Assembly: GCA_964406105.1 (NCBI GenBank)
Contig: CAYOQK010000021.1
Coordinates: 1-64,000 of the forward strand
Source of the DNA: WGAB01 sp964406105
GTDB lineage: Bacteria; Hydrothermota; Hydrothermia; WGAB01
DNA length: 64,000 nt
Direction of reading: 5' to 3'
Made by a program: the position numbers and the translations under genes. The notes beneath the pieces were generated by a model, which saw only the letters and a program-made list of their open reading frames with translations, searched no databases and was not told where the DNA came from. Below are positions 48,101-56,082 of the stretch, one piece after another; within the stretch, counting starts at the first letter, position 1, and each line of letters opens with the position of its first letter.

Positions 48101-48933
48101 CTGGTGTCCGGTGCGATCAGGGTACCCTGGGGCGATTGCCAGCGGTACCAAGGGTGTTGATCGTAGAGGAACACGAGATCCCTTAGGCCGTCCCCATTGA
48201 GATCCTGCCATGTGGCATGATGGCTTCCCGGGGGCAGATGGGCAAACACAGGCCCACCCACCCGAAGGTACAGACGGCCCAGGGAGTCCAAAAGACCGGG
48301 GGCCTCCTCGCCGGTTGCCAGGAGCCATCCTCCAGGGCTATAGGCCCGCCAGCGGAATCCCAAAAGGCCGGAGCTGCCGTGGTACACGCTGTCGGCGGTA
48401 GAAACCCACAGGCCATTGGGTGTAATCACAACGCTTCGGGCGTTGGGGAATTGCCGCAGCGGACGCTTCCCCGTGGGCACAGTCCGGGTGGGTGTGATCC
48501 AGAGGCGGCCCAGGGTATCCAGGACAACCCAGGAGCCGGAGGGGTCTCTTGCCCAAGCCAGTAGGGCGGCCGAGGGGCCTGGGCCTGTGGGGGCGAGATC
48601 GGGCCATCGGTATCCCTGCCAAGTAGAGCACCCTTCACGAAGGAGCCACAGCGTATCTCCAGGCCCTGGCTGAAGACGGCGGCACCGAGGCCACTCCAGC
48701 ATCAAACGGTCCAGGTTCTGTTGAAGGGGGTGACGCAAGGCCAAAGGCAATTGTTGTTTCACCCTTTCCGGTAGTGGGTATCGGGGCGGCTGGGGAGGCA
48801 GTTCTACCCGATGGATGCCCACAAAGGCTTGGCTTCCTGGGGGCAGGATCCAGGCGGTATCTCGTTCCACGCTGGCCGCTGAGGTTGAGGGGCCAGCGAT
48901 CCCCAAGATCAGGGACAGGAACACTGAGATCAT
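45151..48933 (-). CDS. Giant secreted propeller-transglutaminase protein
   Basis: 1260 residues. A signal peptide (ISVFLSLILGIAGPSTSA) leads into FG-GAP/VCBS-like blades to about residue 480, with calcium-type loops such as DLNGDGLRDLVF, DPDTLPDLVVG and DLTGDGDPELVIG. A helical region precedes a transglutaminase-like core whose triad is intact: Cys751 in YGSCGEQS, His779 in EDHQWNEFW and Asp794 in HLDVNSD. Carboxypeptidase-regulatory-like and other Ig-like modules fill residues 850-1150, and a PPC-like domain closes it (LFLYRDANGDGQPSK). Extracellular protease or cross-linking activity is inferred. It is last in a leftward operon with folC. Confidence 0.8.
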   Translation of the reverse strand: MISVFLSLILGIAGPSTSAASVERDTAWILPPGSQAFVGIHRVELPPQPPRYPLPERVKQQLPLALRHPLQQNLDRLMLEWPRCRRLQPGPGDTLWLLREGCSTWQGYRWPDLAPTGPGPSAALLAWARDPSGSWVVLDTLGRLWITPTRTVPTGKRPLRQFPNARSVVITPNGLWVSTADSVYHGSSGLLGFRWRAYSPGGWLLATGEEAPGLLDSLGRLYLRVGGPVFAHLPPGSHHATWQDLNGDGLRDLVFLYDQHPWYRWQSPQGTLIAPDTSHRVWFPFRRGFAPSLTFTSSRQGFLATPEGRVYALHRQQSTWRVDTLLDLRQILGLEGLLYPVIQHAFLDPDTLPDLVVGLADGRVWALASSEASPRLLGQVQAFAAPVQIHGHWYAGDAWGHVIRLDTGDTLRLSPPPERGSVFPVAVDLTGDGDPELVIGQQRGGVRVWQQVNDTLWQEQPELGMTTPEMAIPAVVHLNQDPWPDLAVATLGGRVFAYEAVHQDHRLRFVERNSWHFRPQRSVRTLAEYLRRSYLDPAGWALRVQADTLWAYAELLEHTPPALLDEVAFSLAHTPAEILRVLARLHQEDVFLENARAVYRADTLLAYATLVDLPDGRTTVAYAEGDTLPPDLYGWYVVHPRILYEIPYRVDASYWSRSWQEYGIDRDTWLRHEEDVYAHPDRGVFWRTLFLRDSTYGRTPVDAVASARTLHEAVRHLYLFQGWNTGGFMTFGYKTQDLQPVVIYRKAYGSCGEQSILFAALARTALIPTYVAIDMGEDHQWNEFWCCGQWHHLDVNSDTLKGIDHPATSVMKKTITAVVGWRPDDSLFVITGRYVDTASVDFIVQDTLGNPVPGALVVLRSHWNRRDMRAVWGYTDHTGRWHLPVGYQPPLGNAIEVLSPLGIAGVEHALHEPGQRYQEKLQVPGQAPAPPRSPVTDLSLESQGWLEVHNPITSRPYRISSPTLRAAGYEGTLFQPITIGPWWPVVEPEAQGWRLTNPHPYLTLRVRARIPLPVPAEPAQVRLSLASLRVATGHPVPMTVDLQAPAGIQTAEVRLLRGDSVWRRIPLQDRWHPIEATPWRLLQARVDDTLHTGAGGPLLPGTYRVVAVLTDLAGRTTASDTLPLTLLPTWQFHRQWVDQDDPQAPEPSASWILRFQVIDTLRLLYVESEAPEAEGLDLDLFLYRDANGDGQPSKKETVASSTSPTNHEVLVVHFAEPGVYWLYAQGCTVEQPPQPFNLVLSFEVDSLGIAREAPGSPGAR

Positions 48934-48946
48934 GGCTGTTGCTCCC

Positions 48947-49957
48947 TTAAGGCCGGCGGTGCAAACGCCGGTAGATGCGTTTTTTTAGGGTTTTAAGGCG
49001 GCCCTGAAGGTCTTTCACAAGGTCTGTGCGCCAATCCTGTTTGAGCAGGTCTTCTACCACGCGGGCGTAATACGCGGCTGTAGCGTATTGCCCGCGGTTA
49101 TAGCTGGCCTTGGCCATCCAGTACACCACGATGGCCAGGTTGTAGGGGTATTCTTTGTGGTCTGGCAGGCTGTAGTACAGGATCTCCTCGTACGTGCGGA
49201 GGGCGTCCCGATACTTGCCCGCCCGGTAATAGGCAAAGGCCAAGGTCCAGCGAAAGGTGCGGCTGTGGGGGAACTCTTGGACGAGTTCTTGGGCGATTTG
49301 GACCCCCTCGTAGGGCCGAGCATCGTAGGCCAGCACCCAGGCCAGGCCATCTTTGGCGGCGTATCGGCTCAGCAGGCCTCGTTCAGCGGCCAGCCGGATC
49401 TCCCGGAGCCCCTGTTCGCGTTTGTCGCCGATCCCAGGAATCCACTTCACAAACTTGGGCAGTTCCGAAAGGGCATAGTGATAGGTGCCCAGGCCCAGGT
49501 AGGCGTCGTACAGGGTGGAATCCAGGGCCACGGCGTCTTGCAGGTGTTGCAGGGCTCGCCAAGCGTGCTTCAGGGCTGGCAAGTACTGGCGGTTTCGGCC
49601 GAATCGCATGGCCTTGTAGGCCGCGGCAGCGCCGGTATAAAAGTGGCCCCAGGCCCGCTGGCTTGGGTTGGAAGATCGGAGCCAGGGTTGGGCCTTTTCC
49701 TCGCAGAGATCGGCGTATCGGAAGAACTGGGCCGTGCTGTCGTTCACGGAATAGTCCAACATGAAGAGATCGTAGAGCCCGGTCATGAGCAGGTAGCCGA
49801 GGGGATCCTCAGGGGCCTGGTGGATCACCTCTTGGAACAGGCGGCGAGCCCCAGCGAAGTCCTCTTGGAACGCCCGAGCTTGCCCCTGGTGCACCAGGGG
49901 CAGCAGCTGGGGGTCAGGATAGGCCAGCAGGCCGAGAGCAAAAAGCCAGGCGATCAT
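48947..49957 (-). CDS. TPR-repeat periplasmic protein
   Basis: 336 residues. A hydrophobic start (IAWLFALGLLAYP) is probably a signal peptide. TPR-like helix pairs follow: GQARAFQEDFAGARRLFQEV, ALKHAWRALQHLQDAVALDS, TFRWTLAFAYYRAGKYRDAL and MAKASYNRGQYATAAYYARV. The central YDAYLGLGTYHYALSELPKF and PGIGDKREQGLREI resemble a bacterial family related to Iml2-type proteins. It probably acts as a scaffold. It lies 13 bases upstream of the propeller-transglutaminase gene and overlaps the methyltransferase gene by four bases. Confidence 0.78.
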   Translation of the reverse strand: MIAWLFALGLLAYPDPQLLPLVHQGQARAFQEDFAGARRLFQEVIHQAPEDPLGYLLMTGLYDLFMLDYSVNDSTAQFFRYADLCEEKAQPWLRSSNPSQRAWGHFYTGAAAAYKAMRFGRNRQYLPALKHAWRALQHLQDAVALDSTLYDAYLGLGTYHYALSELPKFVKWIPGIGDKREQGLREIRLAAERGLLSRYAAKDGLAWVLAYDARPYEGVQIAQELVQEFPHSRTFRWTLAFAYYRAGKYRDALRTYEEILYYSLPDHKEYPYNLAIVVYWMAKASYNRGQYATAAYYARVVEDLLKQDWRTDLVKDLQGRLKTLKKRIYRRLHRRP

Positions 49958-50550
49958 GGGCGTCGTAAGGTTAACAGGTAACTGCCTTCTGTGGCTTCAA
50001 TGGGAGTGAATTCTACAGCCAAGCCCAAAGCACGAACCCTTTGGATCACCTGCTCCGGAGGGTCCAGGTACACCTCGCTGCGGGCCACGCGTCGGTAAAA
50101 CCAACGGTGCCAACGGGTGAGCAGGGTTTCGGTGGTGAGGGTGATCAGGGCAGTGCCCCCGGGAGCCAGGAGATCCCGCAGGCGTTGGAAAGCCGGGTCA
50201 GGGGGCAGCAGTTGAAACACGTTCATGCTCACCACCAGGGGGAAGGCATTGGCCGGCAGTTGGTATCCAAAGTCGGCCACGCGGAAGTGGACACCAGGAA
50301 GGTGTCGCCGCTGGGCCCGGCGGATGGCCCTGCGGGAGAGATCCACCGCCCAGATCTCCGTGTGGGGGTACTTCTCCCGCAGTTTCCGGGTGAGGAATCC
50401 GGTGGAACACCCGATTTCCAGGAGGCGATGAGGGGGATCGGCGGGCAAGTGATGAAGGACTGCCCGCAGGGTAACCTGCCGCCAGAACAGCAATGGGGGC
50501 CACAGGAACGCCCATTCGCGGAGCAGGGGGTGCTCGTAATAGGCCTTCAC
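49954..50550 (-). CDS. Class I SAM-dependent methyltransferase
   Basis: 198 residues. RLLEIGCSTGFLTRKLREK is the glycine-rich SAM loop and IWAVDLSRRAIRRAQ the acidic strand-2 motif; FPLVVSMNVFQLLPPD and LLAPGGTALITL complete the fold. The substrate is unknown. The GTG at 50550 overlaps the folC stop as GTGA, favouring coupling; a TTG three codons upstream is the alternative. Confidence 0.82.
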   Translation of the reverse strand: MKAYYEHPLLREWAFLWPPLLFWRQVTLRAVLHHLPADPPHRLLEIGCSTGFLTRKLREKYPHTEIWAVDLSRRAIRRAQRRHLPGVHFRVADFGYQLPANAFPLVVSMNVFQLLPPDPAFQRLRDLLAPGGTALITLTTETLLTRWHRWFYRRVARSEVYLDPPEQVIQRVRALGLAVEFTPIEATEGSYLLTLRRP

Positions 50551-51809
50551 GGTTCCCAACGTTGGAGGATATCGCCCACCAGGTACGCCGAGCCTGTGAC
50601 CAACACCAGACCACGGGGGCCAGCCAGGCGGCGGGCCAGGGCCACCGCCTTCCAGGGATCCTGAACCACTTTCACTTGGATGCCCGGGGTTTCGTGGAGC
50701 AGGGCGGCCATGTCCCAGGGTGAGGCAGCCCTGGGATTGGAAAACTGGGTCAACACAAACATGCGGCTCCAGCGGCTGAGGATATCCAGCATGCTTTGGA
50801 TGTCTTTATCGCGGGAAGCGGCAAACACGGGGACCATCTCCTCAAAGTCCAAAAGCTCCCGCACCGCATCCAGTAGGGCTCGCAGCGAGAAGGGGTTGTG
50901 GGCACAATCCACCACGGTGTACGGCTCGGTGTCCAACAGTTGGCACCGGCCTGGAAACCGCAACCCCTCAAAGGAGATGGGGGAGATCCCGAGTTTCTGC
51001 AACGTGAGGGCCGCCAGGGCTGCGTTGTCCACCTGGAACCGGCCGCATAGGGGAGTGAAGAGGGTGAGGGGCTCGGATCCCTGGTTCAGTTCAAACCGGC
51101 TGCCCTCCAGGCTGGTTTCCAGGATCCGTAGATGTTTCCGGTTCAGCACGTGCAGAGGTACCCCTGCTGCATGGGCGTGCTGTTTGAGCACCCGGAGGGC
51201 CTCGGGTTCTTGGGGGGCCGAGGTGGCCACCGGCGACCCGTGAAGGATACCAGCCTTTTCGCGGGCAATAGACTCCAGAGTGGTCCCCAGGATGTGGGTG
51301 TGGTCAAAGCTGATGGGGGTGAACACCGTGGCCACGGGGTCCACGGTGTTGGTGGCATCCAAGCGGCCTCCTAAGCCCACTTCCAAAACGGCGTAGTCCA
51401 CCCGTTGGTCTTGGAAGTACAAGAAGGCCAGGGCCGTGAGGGTCTCAAAAAAGGTACGGAACCCGCCGGACCGTTGTTGCAGGTAGGGCAACAGGAGCTC
51501 CATAAGTTGGCCGAAGGCCTCCTTTGGGATCCACTGACCGTTCACCTGGATCCGCTCCCGGAGGTCCACCAAGTGAGGCGACAGGTACAGGCCGGTGCGG
51601 TACCCGGCGTTTTGCAGGGCTTGGGCCAGATGCACGGCGGTGGATCCCTTGCCCTTGGTGCCGGCCACGAGGAGAGAACGGAAGGACTGTTGGGGATTCC
51701 CGAGTTTGACGAGCCACTGGCGGAAGGGGTCCAGATCCCGAACGAAGCCCGGCTGTCGTTCGTAATTCACCCGTTGATAAAGGAGTTGAACCGCCTCTTC
51801 GTACTTCAC
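50547..51809 (-). CDS. folC: Folylpolyglutamate/dihydrofolate synthase
   Basis: 420 residues. The ATP loop AGTKGKGSTAVHLAQAL, the family signature YLSPHLVDLRERIQ, LEVGLGGRLDATN and the Mur-ligase-like DHTHILGTT are all present, as is VDCAHNPFSLRALL in the C-terminal domain. It adds glutamates to folate. The start is a GTG at 51809. It heads an operon whose other members (methyltransferase, TPR, secreted propeller) have no folate link, so the grouping may be only transcriptional. Confidence 0.93.
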   Translation of the reverse strand: MKYEEAVQLLYQRVNYERQPGFVRDLDPFRQWLVKLGNPQQSFRSLLVAGTKGKGSTAVHLAQALQNAGYRTGLYLSPHLVDLRERIQVNGQWIPKEAFGQLMELLLPYLQQRSGGFRTFFETLTALAFLYFQDQRVDYAVLEVGLGGRLDATNTVDPVATVFTPISFDHTHILGTTLESIAREKAGILHGSPVATSAPQEPEALRVLKQHAHAAGVPLHVLNRKHLRILETSLEGSRFELNQGSEPLTLFTPLCGRFQVDNAALAALTLQKLGISPISFEGLRFPGRCQLLDTEPYTVVDCAHNPFSLRALLDAVRELLDFEEMVPVFAASRDKDIQSMLDILSRWSRMFVLTQFSNPRAASPWDMAALLHETPGIQVKVVQDPWKAVALARRLAGPRGLVLVTGSAYLVGDILQRWEP

Positions 51810-52012
51810 AGTGTCCTAATGATCCAGGAGAGAGTTGCCTGAGGCTACCCCTCCGTCCAGAACCGAACCCCCTCCCCTGAGATCCGGTGAAGAATCTGTT
51901 TGGTGCAAACGAGCACGACACAAACGAGTGTTGAGGGTCCGAACCAAAGAAGGTTACGCTGCTGTGGAGACCCGAGGTTCTCTCCCGTAGTGTGTAAATC
52001 CGGCACGGAAGT

Positions 52013-53779
52013 TTAAAGCCAGCCCTTCCGTTGACGGAGGAACCACTCTAAGAGGAGTGTGCAGAGGAGGGCAAGGAAAAGCCAAGGGGAACGCGCAAAA
52101 CGCAGGTGCAGGGTTTCTCTTTGAATGTATGGATGCACAGGGGGTAGGCCGGTGTCAGGCCATACGGCCCCGCCGGTGCGCCGGGCAAGGTACAGGAGCA
52201 GGAGGCTGTCGGTACCCTGGGTGAGGCGTTCCAAGGGCAGGGGTTGGGTCCGATACCGCAAGGTGGCCATTCCCAAGGTGTCATCTCCCACACCGTACAT
52301 CACCTGAAGCCGGTGGTCGCCCACGCTGTCGGCTGCCAGCAAACGGGCTTGGTAGCGCCCGGGCTCCAGTTCCAACAGTTGGGGACCCCGAACCACCTGG
52401 ACCCAAGCCTTTGGAAGTCGGCGGCCCCGGAAATCTGTGAGCAGGGCCTCCACCGTAAGCGGGGCCCGGGGGGCAGCCACAGGGGGCGAAACCGAGGCCC
52501 GGAACAGCACCCGATGGGCAAGGAGCCGCGAAAGCCACGCATCCCAAAGGGAATCCCATACGGCGGGTTGGGCCAACGCCCATCGCCATCCTTGGCCCGA
52601 AAGGAGCCAAAGCCGAAGGGGACCGGTGGTGTCCCACACCACCCAAGGGGTGCGCTGCCCCTTGGGTCCCTGGAGGATTAGGTCTCCCTGGCCCACGAGT
52701 CCTGGAGGGGGAAGCCTGAGGTATTCCAAGGGTGGCAGGTTTGGGTGAGAAGGCCAAAGCCAGGGACCTGGAAGGGTATGCCAACCCTCCGGTGCCTCTG
52801 GCCCTGCGATCACCACGTGCCCGAAGGAGTCCGCAGGGGCCTGGGAGGGCGCCACATCCACCACCAGAGGGTACTCTTTGGGGTTGGGTGGTGTGCTTTG
52901 AGCAGAGGGCGATGCACCGAGGCGTCGCCAGCCCGAGGGACCATGGAACCACACCTCCACCTGCCCATAGGTCTCCAAGGTTCGTCGGAGTGCCCGCACC
53001 ACCGGAAGCGGGCGGTACACACGGATCAACGCCCGGAAGGGCACAGGTTCTACCTGGATCTTGACGTGCCGCGAGGTCCGCTGAGGGAGCCAAATAGCCT
53101 TGACGCTATGACTCCCTGGAGGTAAACCCGGCAGGGAAAGGGAGGCCTGCCACGACGTCCCTGCAGCGAGGCCATAGGTGGCCACCAGGGAATCGTTGAG
53201 AAACACCGCCAACGTGCCTGCCGGAGGCCGAGGCCAGAAGAGGGTAAGCGTGAAGGGCGTGTGCTCCAGCCAGCGATGGGGCATGCGGAACTCTAGCCTC
53301 TCCAGCGGAGACCCCCGGAAGGGCACCCGAGGCCACCATACCGACACCGGGTACGCATAGGGTAGGTCCAGGGGAGAGGGGCCGGCGTTGTGTAGGCCAT
53401 CCGACAGGAGGATTACAGGGGCCTGCAGGTGTCGCAGGGGTACCGAGAGATCGGTAAAGTTCCCCTGGGGAGAGTCCACCGAGGCCACTTGTTGGCTATC
53501 CACCAGGTATTGCACCGGCAGGGCGTAGGGGGCCAGCCGTTGGAGCAGGTGTTGCACCTGGGCCCATTTTCCGTCTTGAGCCATGCTTTGGGAGGCATCC
53601 ACTACCACCACGGGCTGCAGAGCCCGTTGACGGTGCCAGGTGAAGGTGGGGTCCAGCAGCATGAGCAGGAGCAAGAGCAGGCTAAGGCCCCGTAGGCCCA
53701 GGAGGCCTGGTTGCCGTCGGCCGTAAAGCCACAGGGCTGCGCCCAAGGCCAGAAGGAACACCAACAAGTGGATCAGCAT
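52013..53779 (-). CDS. BatA-like membrane protein with VWA-type domain
   Basis: 588 residues. Two N-terminal helices (LIHLLVFLLALGAALWLYG, LRGLSLLLLLLMLLDPTF) precede a von Willebrand A-like domain: VVVVDASQSMAQDGK is the DxSxS metal site and VILLSDGLHNAGPSPL the second ligand region. Beta-rich Ig-like modules follow, and a final helix (FLALLCTLLLEWFLRQRKGWL) anchors the C-terminus. It belongs to the uncharacterised VWA/glutamine-amidotransferase-like membrane proteins found in FCB-group bacteria. No paired BatB or MoxR gene is adjacent. Confidence 0.78.
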   Translation of the reverse strand: MLIHLLVFLLALGAALWLYGRRQPGLLGLRGLSLLLLLLMLLDPTFTWHRQRALQPVVVVDASQSMAQDGKWAQVQHLLQRLAPYALPVQYLVDSQQVASVDSPQGNFTDLSVPLRHLQAPVILLSDGLHNAGPSPLDLPYAYPVSVWWPRVPFRGSPLERLEFRMPHRWLEHTPFTLTLFWPRPPAGTLAVFLNDSLVATYGLAAGTSWQASLSLPGLPPGSHSVKAIWLPQRTSRHVKIQVEPVPFRALIRVYRPLPVVRALRRTLETYGQVEVWFHGPSGWRRLGASPSAQSTPPNPKEYPLVVDVAPSQAPADSFGHVVIAGPEAPEGWHTLPGPWLWPSHPNLPPLEYLRLPPPGLVGQGDLILQGPKGQRTPWVVWDTTGPLRLWLLSGQGWRWALAQPAVWDSLWDAWLSRLLAHRVLFRASVSPPVAAPRAPLTVEALLTDFRGRRLPKAWVQVVRGPQLLELEPGRYQARLLAADSVGDHRLQVMYGVGDDTLGMATLRYRTQPLPLERLTQGTDSLLLLYLARRTGGAVWPDTGLPPVHPYIQRETLHLRFARSPWLFLALLCTLLLEWFLRQRKGWL

Positions 53780-53956
53780 GGGCAGGGATTAGGATATGGC
53801 TTCTGAGCCCTGAAGTGCTCTTTGACTGGCCGGAGGAGCCTCACGGGTGAGATGCCGGAAAGGACTGCAGGGGTTTCATCGACTGGTGGTGTGCTGTTTC
53901 CGAACACCCTACCGAAGAACTTGGGGCGTGGGGGCTTAAACCGTGGGGAAACCCAT

Positions 53957-54886
53957 CTACTCTGAAGATGGGGGGGATGAGCGGTGCTGGTTTTGGAGGC
54001 GTTGGATTTCGTTGTACAGGCCTGCGATGAGCTCGCCCAGGAACCCTGCCACAAACAGGATGATTCCGGCCAATACCAGCAGCACCACGAGGTACAGGAT
54101 CGGCCGGTAGCCCATATGCCGAGCAAAGCGGAGGTACAGGGCCACCACGCCGGCCACGAATCCCAGCAAAAAAGACAGAAGTCCCAGGGATCCGAAGAAG
54201 AGCATGGGTTTCCGCATGAAGGTCAATTGGAACTTCACCGCCAGCAGGTCCAGAAAGCCGATCACCACCCGTTTGGGTCCCTTGAATTTGGACTCACCGT
54301 GGCGGCGGGGAAGCAGGGGCACCTTCACTTCGGCGATCCGATACCCCCGATCGTGGGCCAGGGGTACGATGTACCGGTGCCAATCCCGTCGCAAGGGCAG
54401 ATCAAAGAACATCTCTCTCCGCATGGCCTTGATGGAGTTCAGGTCGTGCACGGGCACGCGGAACAGGAGTCGGGAGAGCCAGTTGTACACGCTGGACACG
54501 AACTTTTTTTCGTACTTACCCTGTTTCCACCCGGTTACCAGGTCGTAGCCGCCTTCTTCCATTTTCTGGATCAGGCGGTACGCATGTTCGGGCAGGTGTT
54601 GCAGGTCGGCGGGGAAGAACACGAACACCTCGCCGGTGGCGTGGCGGGCGGCGGTGATCAGGGCATCGGTCACCCCCAGATTCCGACGGTGCCGCACCAC
54701 CTTGAGGAAGGGGTATCTTTGGGCCAGTTCCTGGGCCACCTCATACGTCCGGTCGGTGGATCCATCATCCACCAGCACCACCTCCCAATCCAGGCCCGTT
54801 TCCTGCAGGAAACGGTGGATCTCCTGCAGGAGTTCGGGTAGGTTTTCCTCTTCGTTATAGGCCGGGATCAGGAGCGACACCCGCAT
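53957..54886 (-). CDS. GT2-family glycosyltransferase (DPM1/GtrB-like)
   Basis: 309 residues. The catalytic domain begins VSLLIPAYNEEENLPELLQE; VVLVDDGSTDRTYEV and the metal site region FFPADLQHLPE follow. RHGESKFKGPKRVVIGFLDL is typical of dolichol-phosphate mannose synthase-like and undecaprenyl-phosphate glycosyltransferases. Two C-terminal helices anchor it to the inner membrane. It probably makes a lipid-linked sugar. It is the last of three leftward genes with the DegT and Gfo/Idh/MocA enzymes. Confidence 0.9.
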   Translation of the reverse strand: MRVSLLIPAYNEEENLPELLQEIHRFLQETGLDWEVVLVDDGSTDRTYEVAQELAQRYPFLKVVRHRRNLGVTDALITAARHATGEVFVFFPADLQHLPEHAYRLIQKMEEGGYDLVTGWKQGKYEKKFVSSVYNWLSRLLFRVPVHDLNSIKAMRREMFFDLPLRRDWHRYIVPLAHDRGYRIAEVKVPLLPRRHGESKFKGPKRVVIGFLDLLAVKFQLTFMRKPMLFFGSLGLLSFLLGFVAGVVALYLRFARHMGYRPILYLVVLLVLAGIILFVAGFLGELIAGLYNEIQRLQNQHRSSPPSSE

Positions 54887-54888
54887 GG

Positions 54889-56082
54889 CTATCCTGTGTA
54901 AAAGGCCCGGATCACCTGTACCACATACTCCTGTTGTTCCTGGGTGAGTTCGGGGTAAATGGGCAGCGACAGCACCTCTTGGGCTGCCTGTTCGCTCATC
55001 GGAAGGTCACCGGGTTGATAGCCCAAATGCCGAAAGCAGTTTTGAAGGTGGAGAGGTACGGGGTAGTAAACAGCCACGCCGACTCCGTGGGCCTTTAAGT
55101 GGTCCACTAAGGCATCCCGCCGTTGGACCCTTATGGTGTACTGATGGTACACGTGTCGGGTGGCATAGGGAGCCACCTGGGGCAGTTGCACCCATCCCTT
55201 ATCCACCAGGCCAGCTTCGTGGAAGAGTTGGTGATACCGGGCCGCGCGTTCCGCCCGTTGTTGGTTCCAGGTGTCCAAGTGGGGCAGTTTCACGAGGAGC
55301 ACCGCGGCTTGGATCTCGTCCAGTCGGCTGTTTAGGCCCACGAGATCGTGGTGGTACTTGCGGCGGGAACCGTGGACCCGGAGCATCCGGATGCGTTCCC
55401 CGAGTTCGGGGTTCTGGGTGGTCACCAGTCCACCATCGCCGTAGCCTCCCAGATTTTTGCTGGGGAAGAAGCTAAAGGCTCCGAAGTCGCCGAAACTGCC
55501 CACCCGAACTCCCCGGTACTCAGCGCCGATGGCCTGGGCTGCGTCTTCCACCAGGGCCAAGTGGTACTCCCGAGCGAGTTCCAGAAGGGGCTCCAGGTCC
55601 GCCGTTTGGCCGTAGAGGTGGACGGGCAGCAGGGCCTTCACGGTCCATTCCTGGCCCAGCCGTCGGTGCACGAGCCGCCCGTTGCGGCGGACCGTTTGGG
55701 TTTCTAAGAACCTGCGGACCCTTTGGGGATCCAGGTTGTAGGTTTGGGGGTCAATGTCCACGAAGATGGGCAGAGCACCCAGCCGGGCAATAGATCCCGC
55801 GGTGGCAAAGAAGGTGAAGGGAGTGGTGATCACGGCGTCGCCGTGGCCTACGCCCAGGGCCATGAGGGAGATCAGCAGGGCATCGGACCCCGAGGCCACA
55901 CCGATGGCGTCGGCCACGTTCAGATAGGCTTTGAGTTGCTCCTCCAGGGCCCGCACTTTGGGCCCCAGGATGAAGCGTTGGCTGTCCAACACCTCTTCCA
56001 GCGCTTGGAGGATCTCGGAACGCAGAGAGCGGTACTGGGCTTTGAGATCCAACAGGGGCACGGTCATCCGAGGCTGATCCAT
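54889..56082 (-). CDS. DegT/DnrJ/EryC1-family sugar aminotransferase
   Basis: 397 residues. The PLP-binding lysine lies in FSFFPSKNLGGYGDGG. VPLLDLKAQYRSLRSEI opens the family fold, FTFFATAGSIARLGALPIFV forms the substrate pocket and VEDAAQAIGAEYRG holds the PLP-contacting acidic residue. It converts a keto-sugar nucleotide into an amino sugar. Coupling (19-base overlap) with a Gfo/Idh/MocA dehydrogenase, which can make the 3-keto sugar, suggests a WbpB/WbpE-like oxidation-transamination pair. Confidence 0.9.
   Translation of the reverse strand: MDQPRMTVPLLDLKAQYRSLRSEILQALEEVLDSQRFILGPKVRALEEQLKAYLNVADAIGVASGSDALLISLMALGVGHGDAVITTPFTFFATAGSIARLGALPIFVDIDPQTYNLDPQRVRRFLETQTVRRNGRLVHRRLGQEWTVKALLPVHLYGQTADLEPLLELAREYHLALVEDAAQAIGAEYRGVRVGSFGDFGAFSFFPSKNLGGYGDGGLVTTQNPELGERIRMLRVHGSRRKYHHDLVGLNSRLDEIQAAVLLVKLPHLDTWNQQRAERAARYHQLFHEAGLVDKGWVQLPQVAPYATRHVYHQYTIRVQRRDALVDHLKAHGVGVAVYYPVPLHLQNCFRHLGYQPGDLPMSEQAAQEVLSLPIYPELTQEQQEYVVQVIRAFYTG

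Noticed and set aside
51810..52012. Possible RNA gene between folC and the VWA gene
   Set aside because: About 200 bases with no stable stem or known core; I see nothing to support a feature.
53780..53956. Riboswitch candidate upstream of the VWA gene
   Set aside because: Some GGTGAGATGCCGG-like text, but no conserved set for glycine, c-di-GMP or TPP riboswitches.
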